Notes under the pieces: generated by a model
Seen by the model: only the letters and a program-made list of their open reading frames with translations
Databases searched by the model: none
Told to the model about the DNA's origin: nothing
Part shown: in pieces, positions 6,078-14,000 of the stretch
Numbering within the stretch: position 1 is the first letter of the stretch
Layout of the letters: every line of letters starts with the position of its first letter
Source of the DNA: JAPLJQ01 sp037143735
GTDB taxonomy: Bacteria > Desulfobacterota > Syntrophia > Syntrophales > UBA2185
Direction: 5' to 3'
Assembly: GCA_037143735.1 (NCBI GenBank)
Contig: JBAWYD010000060.1
Location: forward strand, 1 to 15,622
DNA: 15,622 bases
Program-made: the position numbers and the translations under genes

Positions 6078-7484
6078 ATGAATATAGGAAAGATTGTACA
6101 GGTAATAGGCCCCGTAGTCGATGTGGCGTTTGAAGATGGAAATCTTCCCAACATCCTTAACGCCATCGCCATCACCAACCCCACAATCAATAGCGAGGAA
6201 GACAATTTGATTGTCGAGGTTGCCCAGCACTTGGGTGATAACGTCGTTCGATGCATCGCCATGGACATTACCGATGGTCTTGTCAGAGGCATGAAGGCGA
6301 AAGATTTAGGCAGCCCGATTATGGTGCCGGTCGGAAAGGAATGCCTGGGCAGGATTCTGAACGTCATCGGCAAACCGGTCGATGGTCTGGGACCTGTTGT
6401 GGCGCAGAACTACTCACCGATCCACCGTGAAGCGCCATCATTTCTCGAACAGGATACATCCGTTCACGTTTTGGAAACGGGCGTTAAGGTCATCGATCTT
6501 CTCGTCCCCTTCCCCAGAGGCGGCAAGATGGGGATGTTCGGCGGGGCCGGCGTCGGAAAAACCGTTGTTATGATGGAAATGATTCATAATATCGCCATGC
6601 ATCATGGAGGCATCTCCGTGTTTGCCGGCGTCGGTGAAAGAACCAGGGAAGGAAATGACCTTTATCTGGAAATGAAGGACTCCGGCGTTCTCAAGCAGGC
6701 CGCCCTGATCTACGGTCAGATGACGGAACCTCCCGGAGCAAGGTCGAGAGTGGCCCTCACGGCCCTTACCGCGGCAGAATACTTCAGGGACATTGAAGGC
6801 CAGGACGTGCTCCTTTTTGTCGACAATATATTCCGTTTTACCCAGGCCGGATCAGAGGTATCGGCTCTTCTGGGAAGAATGCCCTCGGCAGTCGGTTACC
6901 AGCCGACTCTGGCCACAGACCTTGGAGAACTTCAGGAACGCATCACTTCCACCAACAAAGGATCCATTACCGCCGTCCAGTGCGTATACGTTCCCGCCGA
7001 CGACCTTACAGACCCGGCGCCGGCAACGACTTTTGCGCACCTTGACGGAACCGTCGTTTTATCGAGACCGCTGACAGAACTCGGAATCTATCCTGCCGTC
7101 GATCCCCTGGATTCAACATCCCGAATCCTGGATCCCATCGTCCTCGGACAGGAGCACTATCAGACAGCGCGATTGGTGCAGGTAACCCTCCAGAAATACA
7201 GGGATCTCCAGGACATCATCGCTATTCTGGGTATGGATGAGCTCTCCGAAGACGATAAAGTGACGGTGAGCCGGGCAAGAAAAATCCAGAGATTCCTGTC
7301 CCAGCCCTTCTTTGTCGCGGCGCAGTTTACCGGCAGGGAAGGCAAGTTTGTTTCCGTCGCGGAAACGGTGAGAGGCTTCAAGGAAATTCTGGAAGGAAAA
7401 CACGATGATCTGCCTGAGCAGGCCTTTTACATGGTTGGCGGCATAGACGAGGTTGTCGAAGCAGCAAAGAAACTGAAAGAGTAA
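6078..7484 (+). CDS. atpD: ATP synthase F1 subunit beta (catalytic)
   Basis: A 468-residue beta subunit, full length, carrying the three catalytic sites. It has an N-terminal beta-barrel (1 to about 75), Walker A GGAGVGKT (155-162), the GERTREGNDLY motif with the catalytic Glu at 187, Walker B LLFVDN (245-250), the strongly conserved stretch around ALLGRMPSAVGYQPTLATDL (partly 263-282), and the helical C-terminal domain with the DELSEDD lever (DELSEED in E. coli). The ATG at 6078 follows GAAGGAG (6065-6071) at 6 bases. The 106-base gap after atpG is the longest in the operon and holds only the repeat noted above. Confidence 0.99.
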   Translation: MNIGKIVQVIGPVVDVAFEDGNLPNILNAIAITNPTINSEEDNLIVEVAQHLGDNVVRCIAMDITDGLVRGMKAKDLGSPIMVPVGKECLGRILNVIGKPVDGLGPVVAQNYSPIHREAPSFLEQDTSVHVLETGVKVIDLLVPFPRGGKMGMFGGAGVGKTVVMMEMIHNIAMHHGGISVFAGVGERTREGNDLYLEMKDSGVLKQAALIYGQMTEPPGARSRVALTALTAAEYFRDIEGQDVLLFVDNIFRFTQAGSEVSALLGRMPSAVGYQPTLATDLGELQERITSTNKGSITAVQCVYVPADDLTDPAPATTFAHLDGTVVLSRPLTELGIYPAVDPLDSTSRILDPIVLGQEHYQTARLVQVTLQKYRDLQDIIAILGMDELSEDDKVTVSRARKIQRFLSQPFFVAAQFTGREGKFVSVAETVRGFKEILEGKHDDLPEQAFYMVGGIDEVVEAAKKLKE

Positions 7485-7503
7485 ACAAGCCGGAGGACTA
7501 TTC

Positions 7504-7911
7504 ATGGCTGATGAATTGATGTTGGAAATTGTGACCCCCGAGAAGATGGCCTTTAGCGGAAACATCGAAGACGTAACGATCCCGGGAAGCGAGGGTGAGT
7601 TTGGCGTACTGAGGGGCCATGCAGCGCTTCTCAGCTCCGTCGATATAGGCGAGTTGAGCTTTACAAAAGATAACAAAAAAACCTTCTACGCCGTGAACAC
7701 GGGCTATGCGGAAGTCACGGGGAGCAAGGTCACCTTGCTTGTCGAGACGGCCGAACGATCCGATATGATCGACACGGAAAGGGCAAAGAGGGCAAAGGAA
7801 GCGGCAGAGGGAAAACTGGCCAAGATATCCAAGGACGATGTGGAATTTGAGTCGGCAAGAATAGCCCTGGTCAGAGCCGTCACAAGAATAAACGTCTCAG
7901 GGAAGCGCTAA
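7504..7911 (+). CDS. atpC: ATP synthase F1 subunit epsilon
   Basis: A 135-residue epsilon subunit, a rotor component that couples gamma to the c-ring and can inhibit ATP hydrolysis through its C-terminal helices. The N-terminal beta-sandwich is clear (LMLEIVTPEKMAFSGNIEDV, then IPGSEGEFGVLRGHAALLS with the conserved G-E-FGVL-GH pattern). The C-terminal helix-turn-helix is Lys/Glu/Ala-rich (about 88-130). The ATG at 7504 follows GGAGGA (7492-7497) at 6 bases; the gap to atpD is 19 bases. It is the last gene of the operon and is followed by hairpins and a shared terminator. Confidence 0.97.
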   Translation: MADELMLEIVTPEKMAFSGNIEDVTIPGSEGEFGVLRGHAALLSSVDIGELSFTKDNKKTFYAVNTGYAEVTGSKVTLLVETAERSDMIDTERAKRAKEAAEGKLAKISKDDVEFESARIALVRAVTRINVSGKR

Positions 7912-7935
7912 ACGCTGGAATACTATTAACCCCCA

Positions 7936-7950
7936 TGCCCGGTACGGGCA
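7936..7950 (+). repeat. Short GC-rich hairpin after atpC
   Basis: TGCCCG (7936-7941) and CGGGCA (7945-7950) form a 6-bp stem with a 3-base loop, 25 bases after the atpC stop. No T-run follows. It may protect the operon's 3' end together with the larger hairpins downstream. Confidence 0.45.
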
Positions 7951-7975
7951 CAACGAAGGACGAAAATCACCCCCA

Positions 7976-8016
7976 CCCCTCCCTCCTCCGTCGAGGGGGA
8001 GGGATACAGGGAGGGG
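7976..8016. repeat. C-rich/G-rich inverted repeat, REP-like intergenic hairpin
   Basis: CCCCTCCCT (7976-7984) pairs perfectly with AGGGAGGGG (8008-8016). An inner CCTCC/GGAGG helix (7985-7989 with 7998-8002) follows, with a 5-base bulge and an 8-base loop. Composition is strikingly polypyrimidine then polypurine, unlike the surrounding coding DNA. It resembles the dispersed C-rich/G-rich intergenic hairpins often seen in deltaproteobacterial genomes; this is from memory of the type, not a search. Four T residues come soon after, so weak terminator activity is possible. Confidence 0.6.
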
Positions 8017-8030
8017 GCATTTTCATATAA

Positions 8031-8088
8031 ACAAAAAGAGCCGGGAACCAATGGTAGAATAACCATTCAGATTCCCGGCTCTTTTTGT
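8031..8088. terminator. Bidirectional intrinsic terminator between atpC and greA
   Basis: A perfect 17-bp stem joins ACAAAAAGAGCCGGGAA (8031-8047) to its exact complement at 8072-8088, with an inner AATGGT/ACCATT helix (8050-8055 with 8062-8067). On the + strand the right arm ends in TTTTT (8082-8086). On the - strand the A-run at 8033-8037 gives the U-run. It abuts the greA stop codon directly and lies about 120 bases beyond atpC, so it should end both convergent units. Confidence 0.93.
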
Positions 8089-8589
8089 CTATCCGCCTGT
8101 CATTTGCGAATCCGTCGCTTCCACGGAGATGTCGACGACTTCAAATTCCCTCATCCCGCCCGGTGTTTTTACCCGTATCTCGTCGCCAACGATCTTGCCG
8201 ATCAGCGCTTTGCCGATTGGAGAGGTAACGGAAATTGTATTCCTGTTGATATCCGATTCAAATGGGCCGACGAGCTGGTACGTGATGCCGCCTCCCGTTT
8301 GCATATCCTCGATGGTGACCATGGAGCCGAAAACAACTTTATCTCCCGTCAATCCTTCGAGACTGACAATATAGGACGTGGCAAGATTGTTTTCCAGTTC
8401 CTGAATCCTGCCCTGTATGAAAGACTGCCTTTCCTTGGCGGCGGCATATTCTGCGTTTTCCTTAATATCGCCGTGCGCCCTCGCCGTCTCAATATCTCGT
8501 ATATTTCCAGGTAAGGAAACCGTCTTGATATGTTCCAGCTCTCTCTTTAATTTATCAAATCCTGCCTTTGTGATGGGTATTTTCTTCAT
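8089..8589 (-). CDS. greA: Transcript cleavage factor GreA
   Basis: A 166-residue GreA. It enters the secondary channel of RNA polymerase and stimulates cleavage of the RNA in backtracked complexes, restarting elongation. The N-terminal coiled-coil hairpin (about 1-78) carries the family motif ARAHGDIKENAEYAAAKERQ (36-55) with the acidic tip residues D41 and E44. The C-terminal part is the FKBP-like domain (TGDKVVFGSMVTIED through SPIGKALIGKIVGDEI and the VKTPGG end). The tip acids and length fit GreA rather than GreB. Start ATG at 8589-8587 has AGGAG (8600-8596 on -) 6 bases upstream. It is monocistronic, convergent with the atp operon and divergent from moaA. Confidence 0.97.
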   Translation of the reverse strand: MKKIPITKAGFDKLKRELEHIKTVSLPGNIRDIETARAHGDIKENAEYAAAKERQSFIQGRIQELENNLATSYIVSLEGLTGDKVVFGSMVTIEDMQTGGGITYQLVGPFESDINRNTISVTSPIGKALIGKIVGDEIRVKTPGGMREFEVVDISVEATDSQMTGG

Positions 8590-8645
8590 AACGCGCTCCT
8601 CGCCATGCTCCTCCGATAATCAATGAAAAAACAACTGAAGGCTGG

Positions 8646-8674
8646 TCTTTAATAGAGAAATCACCGTGTGTCAA
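8646..8674 (-). promoter_or_regulatory. Candidate greA promoter
   Basis: Reading the - strand, a perfect TTGACA (8674-8669) is followed after 17 bases by TAAAGA (8651-8646), a weak -10. This would give a leader of about 50 bases before greA. The -35 is consensus and the -10 only 3/6. Confidence 0.45.
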
Positions 8675-8735
8675 GGATGATTTATCGATGTATCGGCGCA
8701 ACATTCGAGCTTATTACAAAGCCTGCGTGAATGTC

Positions 8736-8764
8736 TTGCCATGTCCTCCATAGTGTGTTAAAAA
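8736..8764 (+). promoter_or_regulatory. Candidate moaA promoter
   Basis: TTGCCA (8736-8741, 5/6) with a 17-base spacer to TAAAAA (8759-8764, 4/6). Transcription would begin about 45 bases before moaA. It faces away from the greA promoter with about 60 bases between the two -35 boxes, leaving room for regulation. No Moco-riboswitch-like structure fits in so short a leader. Confidence 0.45.
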
Positions 8765-8815
8765 ATCAGCCGCTTCAGACAATAAATCCAGTACGGTTAG
8801 CGACTTTTCAGGACC

Positions 8816-9808
8816 ATGTTAGACCAATATAACAGGGACATCAACTATCTGAGGGTTTCAATCACAGACCGCTGCAATCTGCGCTGCATGTACTGTATGC
8901 CCAAAGAGGGTCTATCTCACATCGGCCACGACGATATCCTCCGTTATGAAGAAATATCGCGCATCGTCAGCGTGGCTGTCGGAACGGGAATCAGGAAGAT
9001 CAGAATAACCGGCGGCGAGCCCCTGGTCAGGCGTGGCGTCGTTGACTTCATTGCCTCCCTGAAAGCCATCCCCGACCTCAGGGACATCAGCCTGACAACC
9101 AACGGTGTCCTCCTTTCGGAGTTTGCCGGGAAGCTCTTTCATGCCGGTGTGAAAAGGATCAATATCAGCCTTGATTCTCTCAATCCTGAAAAATATGAGC
9201 ACATTACAAGAGGCGGGCATCTGAATGCCGTTCTTAAGGGCATTGATGAGGTTCACAGGATCGGGTTCTCACCCATCAAGATCAACATTGTGGCCATAAA
9301 GGGATTCAATGATGACGAGATACTGGATTTTGCAAAATTGAGCATGGACAAACCTTTCCAGATCCGATTCATCGAATTGATGACCCTTGGGCGCACGGAC
9401 CTGGATCGTGACAGCAAATACCTGTCCAATGATATCATCAGGGAAAAGATCCGTGAAACTTACAGACTTGAACCCGTCGATGGAGAGAGAAAACGACTTG
9501 ACGGTCCTGCAAGGATATACAGGATCGCCGGCGGCGCCGGGGAAATCGGCTTTATCAGTCCCGTAAGCCATCACTTCTGTAACTCATGCAACCGTCTTCG
9601 CCTTACATCGGACGGCCATCTCCGGGCATGCCTTCTTTCGGATGAAGAGGTCGACCTGAAGGGTGCCCTGCGGGGCGGCTGCAACGACGATCACCTGGCG
9701 AAGCTGATCATTGGGGCCATCGCAAAAAAGCCCATACGGCACGACCTCGCCTGTGACGAAGGCCATATTAAAAAGTGTATAAAAGACATGTCCACCATCG
9801 GCGGTTGA
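8816..9808 (+). CDS. moaA: MoaA, GTP 3',8-cyclase (molybdenum cofactor synthesis)
   Basis: A 330-residue radical SAM enzyme that converts GTP to 3',8-cyclo-GTP, the first step to cyclic pyranopterin monophosphate with MoaC. The N-terminal cluster motif is C20-NLR-C24-MY-C27 within TDRCNLRCMYCMP, and GGEPL (66-70) binds SAM. The second, substrate-binding 4Fe-4S cluster is C255-X2-C258-X13-C272. The protein ends in the double glycine (STIGG) needed in this family. The ATG at 8816 has only a poor AGGA (8810-8813) very close to it; the N-terminus DINYLRVSITDRC fits the family, so the start is kept. No other moa/moe gene is in the window. The radical SAM gene 20 bases downstream is probably co-transcribed. 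Confidence 0.97.
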   Translation: MLDQYNRDINYLRVSITDRCNLRCMYCMPKEGLSHIGHDDILRYEEISRIVSVAVGTGIRKIRITGGEPLVRRGVVDFIASLKAIPDLRDISLTTNGVLLSEFAGKLFHAGVKRINISLDSLNPEKYEHITRGGHLNAVLKGIDEVHRIGFSPIKINIVAIKGFNDDEILDFAKLSMDKPFQIRFIELMTLGRTDLDRDSKYLSNDIIREKIRETYRLEPVDGERKRLDGPARIYRIAGGAGEIGFISPVSHHFCNSCNRLRLTSDGHLRACLLSDEEVDLKGALRGGCNDDHLAKLIIGAIAKKPIRHDLACDEGHIKKCIKDMSTIGG

Positions 9809-9828
9809 AGGGGTGAGAGGAAAAAACG

Positions 9829-10836
9829 ATGCGCCAGGCCATGCTTTATGAAAAAACGGATGGAAATCAGGTAATCTGCAGCCTCTGCGCCCATCGTTGC
9901 CGGATCGGGCCGGGCGATCGTGGTATCTGCGGGGTGAGAGAAAACAGGGAGGGAATCCTGTACAGCCTCGTTTACGGCAGGGTGATCGCTGAAAACGTGG
10001 ATCCCATTGAGAAGAAGCCCCTTTTTCATGTCCTTCCGGGCTCGAAATCATTCTCCATCGCAACGGTCGGGTGTAATTTCCGCTGTACCTTCTGCCAGAA
10101 CCACGACATCTCCCAGGCGCCACGGGAGACAGGAAGCATCTTCGGACGGGAATCCACACCTGAGGAAGTGGTTGAGAAGGCCGCCGGAACGGGATCAAAA
10201 ACCATCGCCTATACCTACACAGAACCCACGATATATTTTGAATTCGCCCATGATACGGCAAAGATGGCCCTCAAAAAGGGGTTGAAAAACGTCTTCGTGA
10301 CCAACGGCTTCATGACGGAAGAGGCGATCGAGAAGATGGCGCCCTGTCTCCATGCGGCAAACGTGGATTTGAAGGCCTTCACCGACGATTTTTACAGAAA
10401 AAAATGCGGCGCCGGACTCCAGCCCGTTCTCGACAGCCTGAAAAAGATGAAATCGCTGGGCATCTGGGTGGAAGTCACCACCCTCCTGATTCCGACCCTG
10501 AACGACAGCGACGAAGAACTCCGACAGATTGCAGAATTTATTCATTCTCTCGGTGCGGAGACTCCCTGGCATATCAGCCGGTTTCATCCCCGGCACCTGA
10601 TCCACGACCTGCCCCCTACCCCGGTCGCCTCCATTCACAGGGCCGCCGAAATCGGAAAGGCCTCCGGCCTGAAATACGTTTACAGCGGCAACATCCCCGG
10701 AGACGAAGGGGAAAATACCTTCTGCTCCCGCTGCAAGGAACTGCTCATCAAGCGTTACGGATTTTCAATCGAAAGAATCAACCTGAAAGGGACCCACTGC
10801 CCCCGCTGCAACACCCCACTGGACGGTATTTTTTGA
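9829..10836 (+). CDS. amrS: AmrS-type radical SAM protein (AmmeMemoRadiSam family)
   Basis: A 335-residue radical SAM protein of the pyruvate-formate-lyase-activase-like AmrS group, named for co-occurrence with AMMECR1-domain and Memo-domain proteins. The SAM-cluster motif is C82-NFR-C86-TF-C89 inside GCNFRCTFCQNHDIS. An N-terminal cysteine set, C17-X2-C20-X3-C24-X9-C34, precedes it. A C-terminal set, C299-X2-C302 and C324-X2-C327, is rubredoxin- or zinc-ribbon-like. YTYTEPTIYFEF (about 128-139) and KAFTDDFYRK (182-191) are typical of the family. GAGAGGA about 8 bases before the ATG serves as ribosome site. The substrate is not established to my knowledge. Usual partners are not adjacent here; the neighbour is moaA. 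The symbol rests on family resemblance only. Confidence 0.88.
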   Translation: MRQAMLYEKTDGNQVICSLCAHRCRIGPGDRGICGVRENREGILYSLVYGRVIAENVDPIEKKPLFHVLPGSKSFSIATVGCNFRCTFCQNHDISQAPRETGSIFGRESTPEEVVEKAAGTGSKTIAYTYTEPTIYFEFAHDTAKMALKKGLKNVFVTNGFMTEEAIEKMAPCLHAANVDLKAFTDDFYRKKCGAGLQPVLDSLKKMKSLGIWVEVTTLLIPTLNDSDEELRQIAEFIHSLGAETPWHISRFHPRHLIHDLPPTPVASIHRAAEIGKASGLKYVYSGNIPGDEGENTFCSRCKELLIKRYGFSIERINLKGTHCPRCNTPLDGIF

Positions 10837-10894
10837 TCAGGCGTCTTCCCCAGTCCAGATCAGCCTCGTCGTAAGACCGGGAAAGGATGTCGCG

Positions 10895-10945
10895 ATGGAA
10901 AAGGACTATTTTCGATGTCCCCATGACACCATATGTTGTGGTTAA
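10895..10945 (+). CDS. Possible 16-residue Cys-containing small ORF
   Basis: A short frame reads MEKDYFRCPHDTICCG and is preceded by AAAGGA 7 bases before its ATG. It lies in the 207-base gap between amrS and smc. Three cysteines and a His might bind metal, but the frame is so short that chance is the likelier explanation. I recognise no family. The rest of the gap holds the smc promoter and no clear terminator for the moaA-amrS unit. Confidence 0.15.
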   Translation: MEKDYFRCPHDTICCG

Positions 10946-10978
10946 AATTACCCCGGACACATTTGGTTGTATTTTTTC

Positions 10979-11007
10979 TTTACAAAACGCTTTTCTTTTG
11001 TTAAAAT
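10979..11007 (+). promoter_or_regulatory. Sigma70 promoter for smc
   Basis: TTTACA (10979-10984, 5/6) and TAAAAT (11002-11007, 5/6) are separated by the ideal 17 bases. Transcription would begin near 11014, giving a leader of about 30 bases. It lies in an AT-rich patch directly before smc and is the best-matched promoter in the window by combined score. Confidence 0.65.
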
Positions 11008-11043
11008 TCGCACGATTTAATATCCCCGGAAAGCAAAAAAGCG

Positions 11044-14000
11044 ATGAAACTGAAAAAGCTGGAAATCACCGGTTTTAAATCCTTCAGAGACAAGATCGTT
11101 TTAGACTTCTCTGACGGCATTACTGCCGTTGTGGGCCCCAACGGATGCGGCAAAAGCAACATCGTTGACGCCATCCGCTGGGTCATGGGCGAACAACGGG
11201 TCAAGGCGCTCCGGGGGAAAAAAATGGATGACGTCATCTTTCACGGAACTGAAGACGCGGCTCCTGTAGGCATGGCGGATGTCTCCATGGTTTTTGAGCA
11301 TCACAGCCAACCGTTTCCGGGGGCATATGCAGAGTGCAGCGAGGTCATGATTTCAAGACGGCTTTTCCGGGACGGGGAGAGTGAATATGTCATCAACAAG
11401 ATCCCTTGCAGGCTCCTCGACGTCAGAGAATTTTTCATGGGTACGGGGGTCGGCGCCAAGACGTATTCCATCGTGGAACAGAACAGCGTTGCCAGCCTCG
11501 TCGAGGCAAAGCCTGAAGAAAGAAGGCAGTTTATCGAAGACGCTGCGGGGATTTCCAAATATAAAAGCAGGAAGGAAGCCGCCTCCCGGAAAATGGAGGC
11601 AACACGGCAAAACATCCTGCGCCTTACCGACATCATCAAGGAAGTCAAAACCCAGCTCAACGCCATATCAAGGCAGGCAAAACGGGCCGAGCAGTACAAG
11701 AACCTGAAAAAACAGGTCAAGGAGGCGGAAATCACCCTGGCACTCCAGGCCTGTGCGGACTTGTCTGCAAAAAGGGAGTCGTTAAGGGAATCGCGCACGG
11801 CTCTCGACAGAAGGGATATGGAAATCAGGACAAATCTGACGGGGCTGGAGGCATCCTTCGAGGTCTTGAGGGCGGATCTCCTTGAAAATGAGGAACAGCT
11901 CTCGCAAAACCAGGGAAAACTCTACGACACCAGAAACACCATCAACATCAAGGAACAGAAGATCGAGTATACGAAGGGCCGCGTAAAAGACCTGTCCGCC
12001 AGAAAACAGAAAAATCTCTCGGAAATTGAGATCCTCGGGAAAAGACAGGAAAGCGTCACCGCAGAAATAAACGCCCTCAATACGACGGCAGACGAATCGG
12101 ATGACAGAATCGAAGCGGTGCGCCAGACGGTCTCACAGTCTCAGGCGAAGGTTCTTGAACTCAAGAAATCGGCGGACGCCCTCAACCGGGAAATGGAAGA
12201 AAAAAAGGTCGAATATATCGACATTGTTACGGCAAAGGTAAGGGCAAAAAACATGCTCGCCGGTCTCGAAAAAGGAATCGAAGATCTCCGAAAAAGAACG
12301 GAACGGGACAGCAGGGAAATCAACGAGCACCGGAAACGACTGGCATCGATTCAACAAGACCTCGAAAAACTCCGGTCGGGCCTGATATCGGACGAAGATT
12401 CCCTGGAGGAACTCCGGGAAAGGAAAACCGTCGCCGGAAACGCATGCGAGCGGGCGAAAATGGAGATGGAAGAGATCGATGAGGCGATCTCGGAAAAAAA
12501 GGAAGATTCGGACAGGAAGTCATCCCGGTTAAATTCTCTGAAGGAATTCCAGGAAAGTTATGCATGGTGCAATGAGGGGATTAAGTCCATCATGACGGCC
12601 GATAAAAAAGCCGGGACGGACAGTCAGCTCCGCCATACCTTCATCGGACTGGTGGCCGATCACATCAACGTTCCAAGGGAGTATGAAACGGCCGTTGAGG
12701 CCGTCCTGGGAGAGAAACTCCAGTATATCGTAGTCAAAAACCAGGAGGACGGCGTAAAGGCCATTGATTATCTGAAGAGTTATTCCCTGGGCAGGGGGAG
12801 TTTCGTCCCCCTCGAAGTGAGAACCAACGGCATCGACTCAAAGCCGGCAGACCATCTCAAAGAAGCGGTGAGGCTCATCGACCTGGTAAGCGTCCGTCAG
12901 GACTTTCAAAAGATCGCCGACTATCTCCTGGGGGACGTTCTTGTGATTCCAAACCTGCACCGGGGCATTTCCCTGTGGGAGATGAACGGATTCAGGGGCA
13001 CCTTTGTCACCCCTGATGGTGATATCATTACCCCCCAGGGCGTGCTGACCGGAGGAAGCAAGGCAAACAGCGAAAGAAGCCTTCTGCAGAACAAGAGAGA
13101 GATTGCGGAGCTGGATAATGACGTGGATAAACTGGCGGCGCAGCTCGAAGAAGACAGAGAAAATCGAAAAAGAACGGCAGCCCTGATCGCCCAATGGGAA
13201 GATGAGTTGCTCCAGTTAGGATCGGACCTCCATGACATGGAGCTTCAGATCAACGGCAAAAAAAAGGACGTGGAAAGGGTTGAAGATGAAATCGAACGAA
13301 CGGAGCAGCGAATTCATGTCCTTGAATTCAGCCGTGAAAGCCTCCAGTCGGAAGAAACGGACGCTGTCGAAAAGATCAGTTCCTTAAAGCAGGAGATCGT
13401 CTCTCATGAGAGCAGGGAAAAGAAGATTAACGAAGAGACGTCCGCCGCACGGGAGAGATGGGAGGCATTAAAGGACCACCTCGAAACTCAGGAAAAGCAT
13501 CTCACGGAGAAAAAAATCCTTCTCACCTCTCTTGAAGAAAAGAAAAACGCAAACCTCAATACCATGGAAAGGCTGCATGCGGATATAACCGGCATATCCT
13601 CCGAGATCGACGGGAAAGTCAGGGATATCGCAACCTGCGAGTCCCAGGCCGGGGAAATGGAAAAAGAAATTAATACGGAACTGGCTCTTCTGGAACACCT
13701 GTACAGGGATTACGGAACCCTGGAAGATACCCTGGCGGATAAAAAGGACAGGCAGCATGAGAAGGAAGCCTCCCTCCGGAACGGAGAGGCGGAAATCCGG
13801 GAAGTAAAGAAAACGGTCGAGCAGATCGTGCAGGAAATCAACGAACTGGAAATGGAACACCGGGAGATTTCCTTCCAGATGGATGGCGTAAAGAAAAACA
13901 TGGAAGGTAAATATTACGTGAATATAGAAACGTTGACCCCCACCTTCCAGAAGCTCGATGAACCGGACATTGAACAAATGACGATACAGCTTACCGGCGA

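Noticed and set aside
8586..8606. Upstream ATG and six-codon frame overlapping the greA start
   Set aside because: It is out of frame with greA and its GGAGGA lies only a base or two from that ATG, too close; the ATG at 8589 has a properly spaced AGGAG.
9584..10261. Long minus-strand frame of 225 codons across moaA and the radical SAM gene
   Set aside because: It is antisense to two clear genes with intact family motifs, its translation is rich in Arg/Pro/Ser with no recognisable domain, and it spans the intergenic gap.
10887..11078. 63-codon plus-strand frame between amrS and smc
   Set aside because: It runs through the smc promoter and into smc in another frame, and has no family resemblance.
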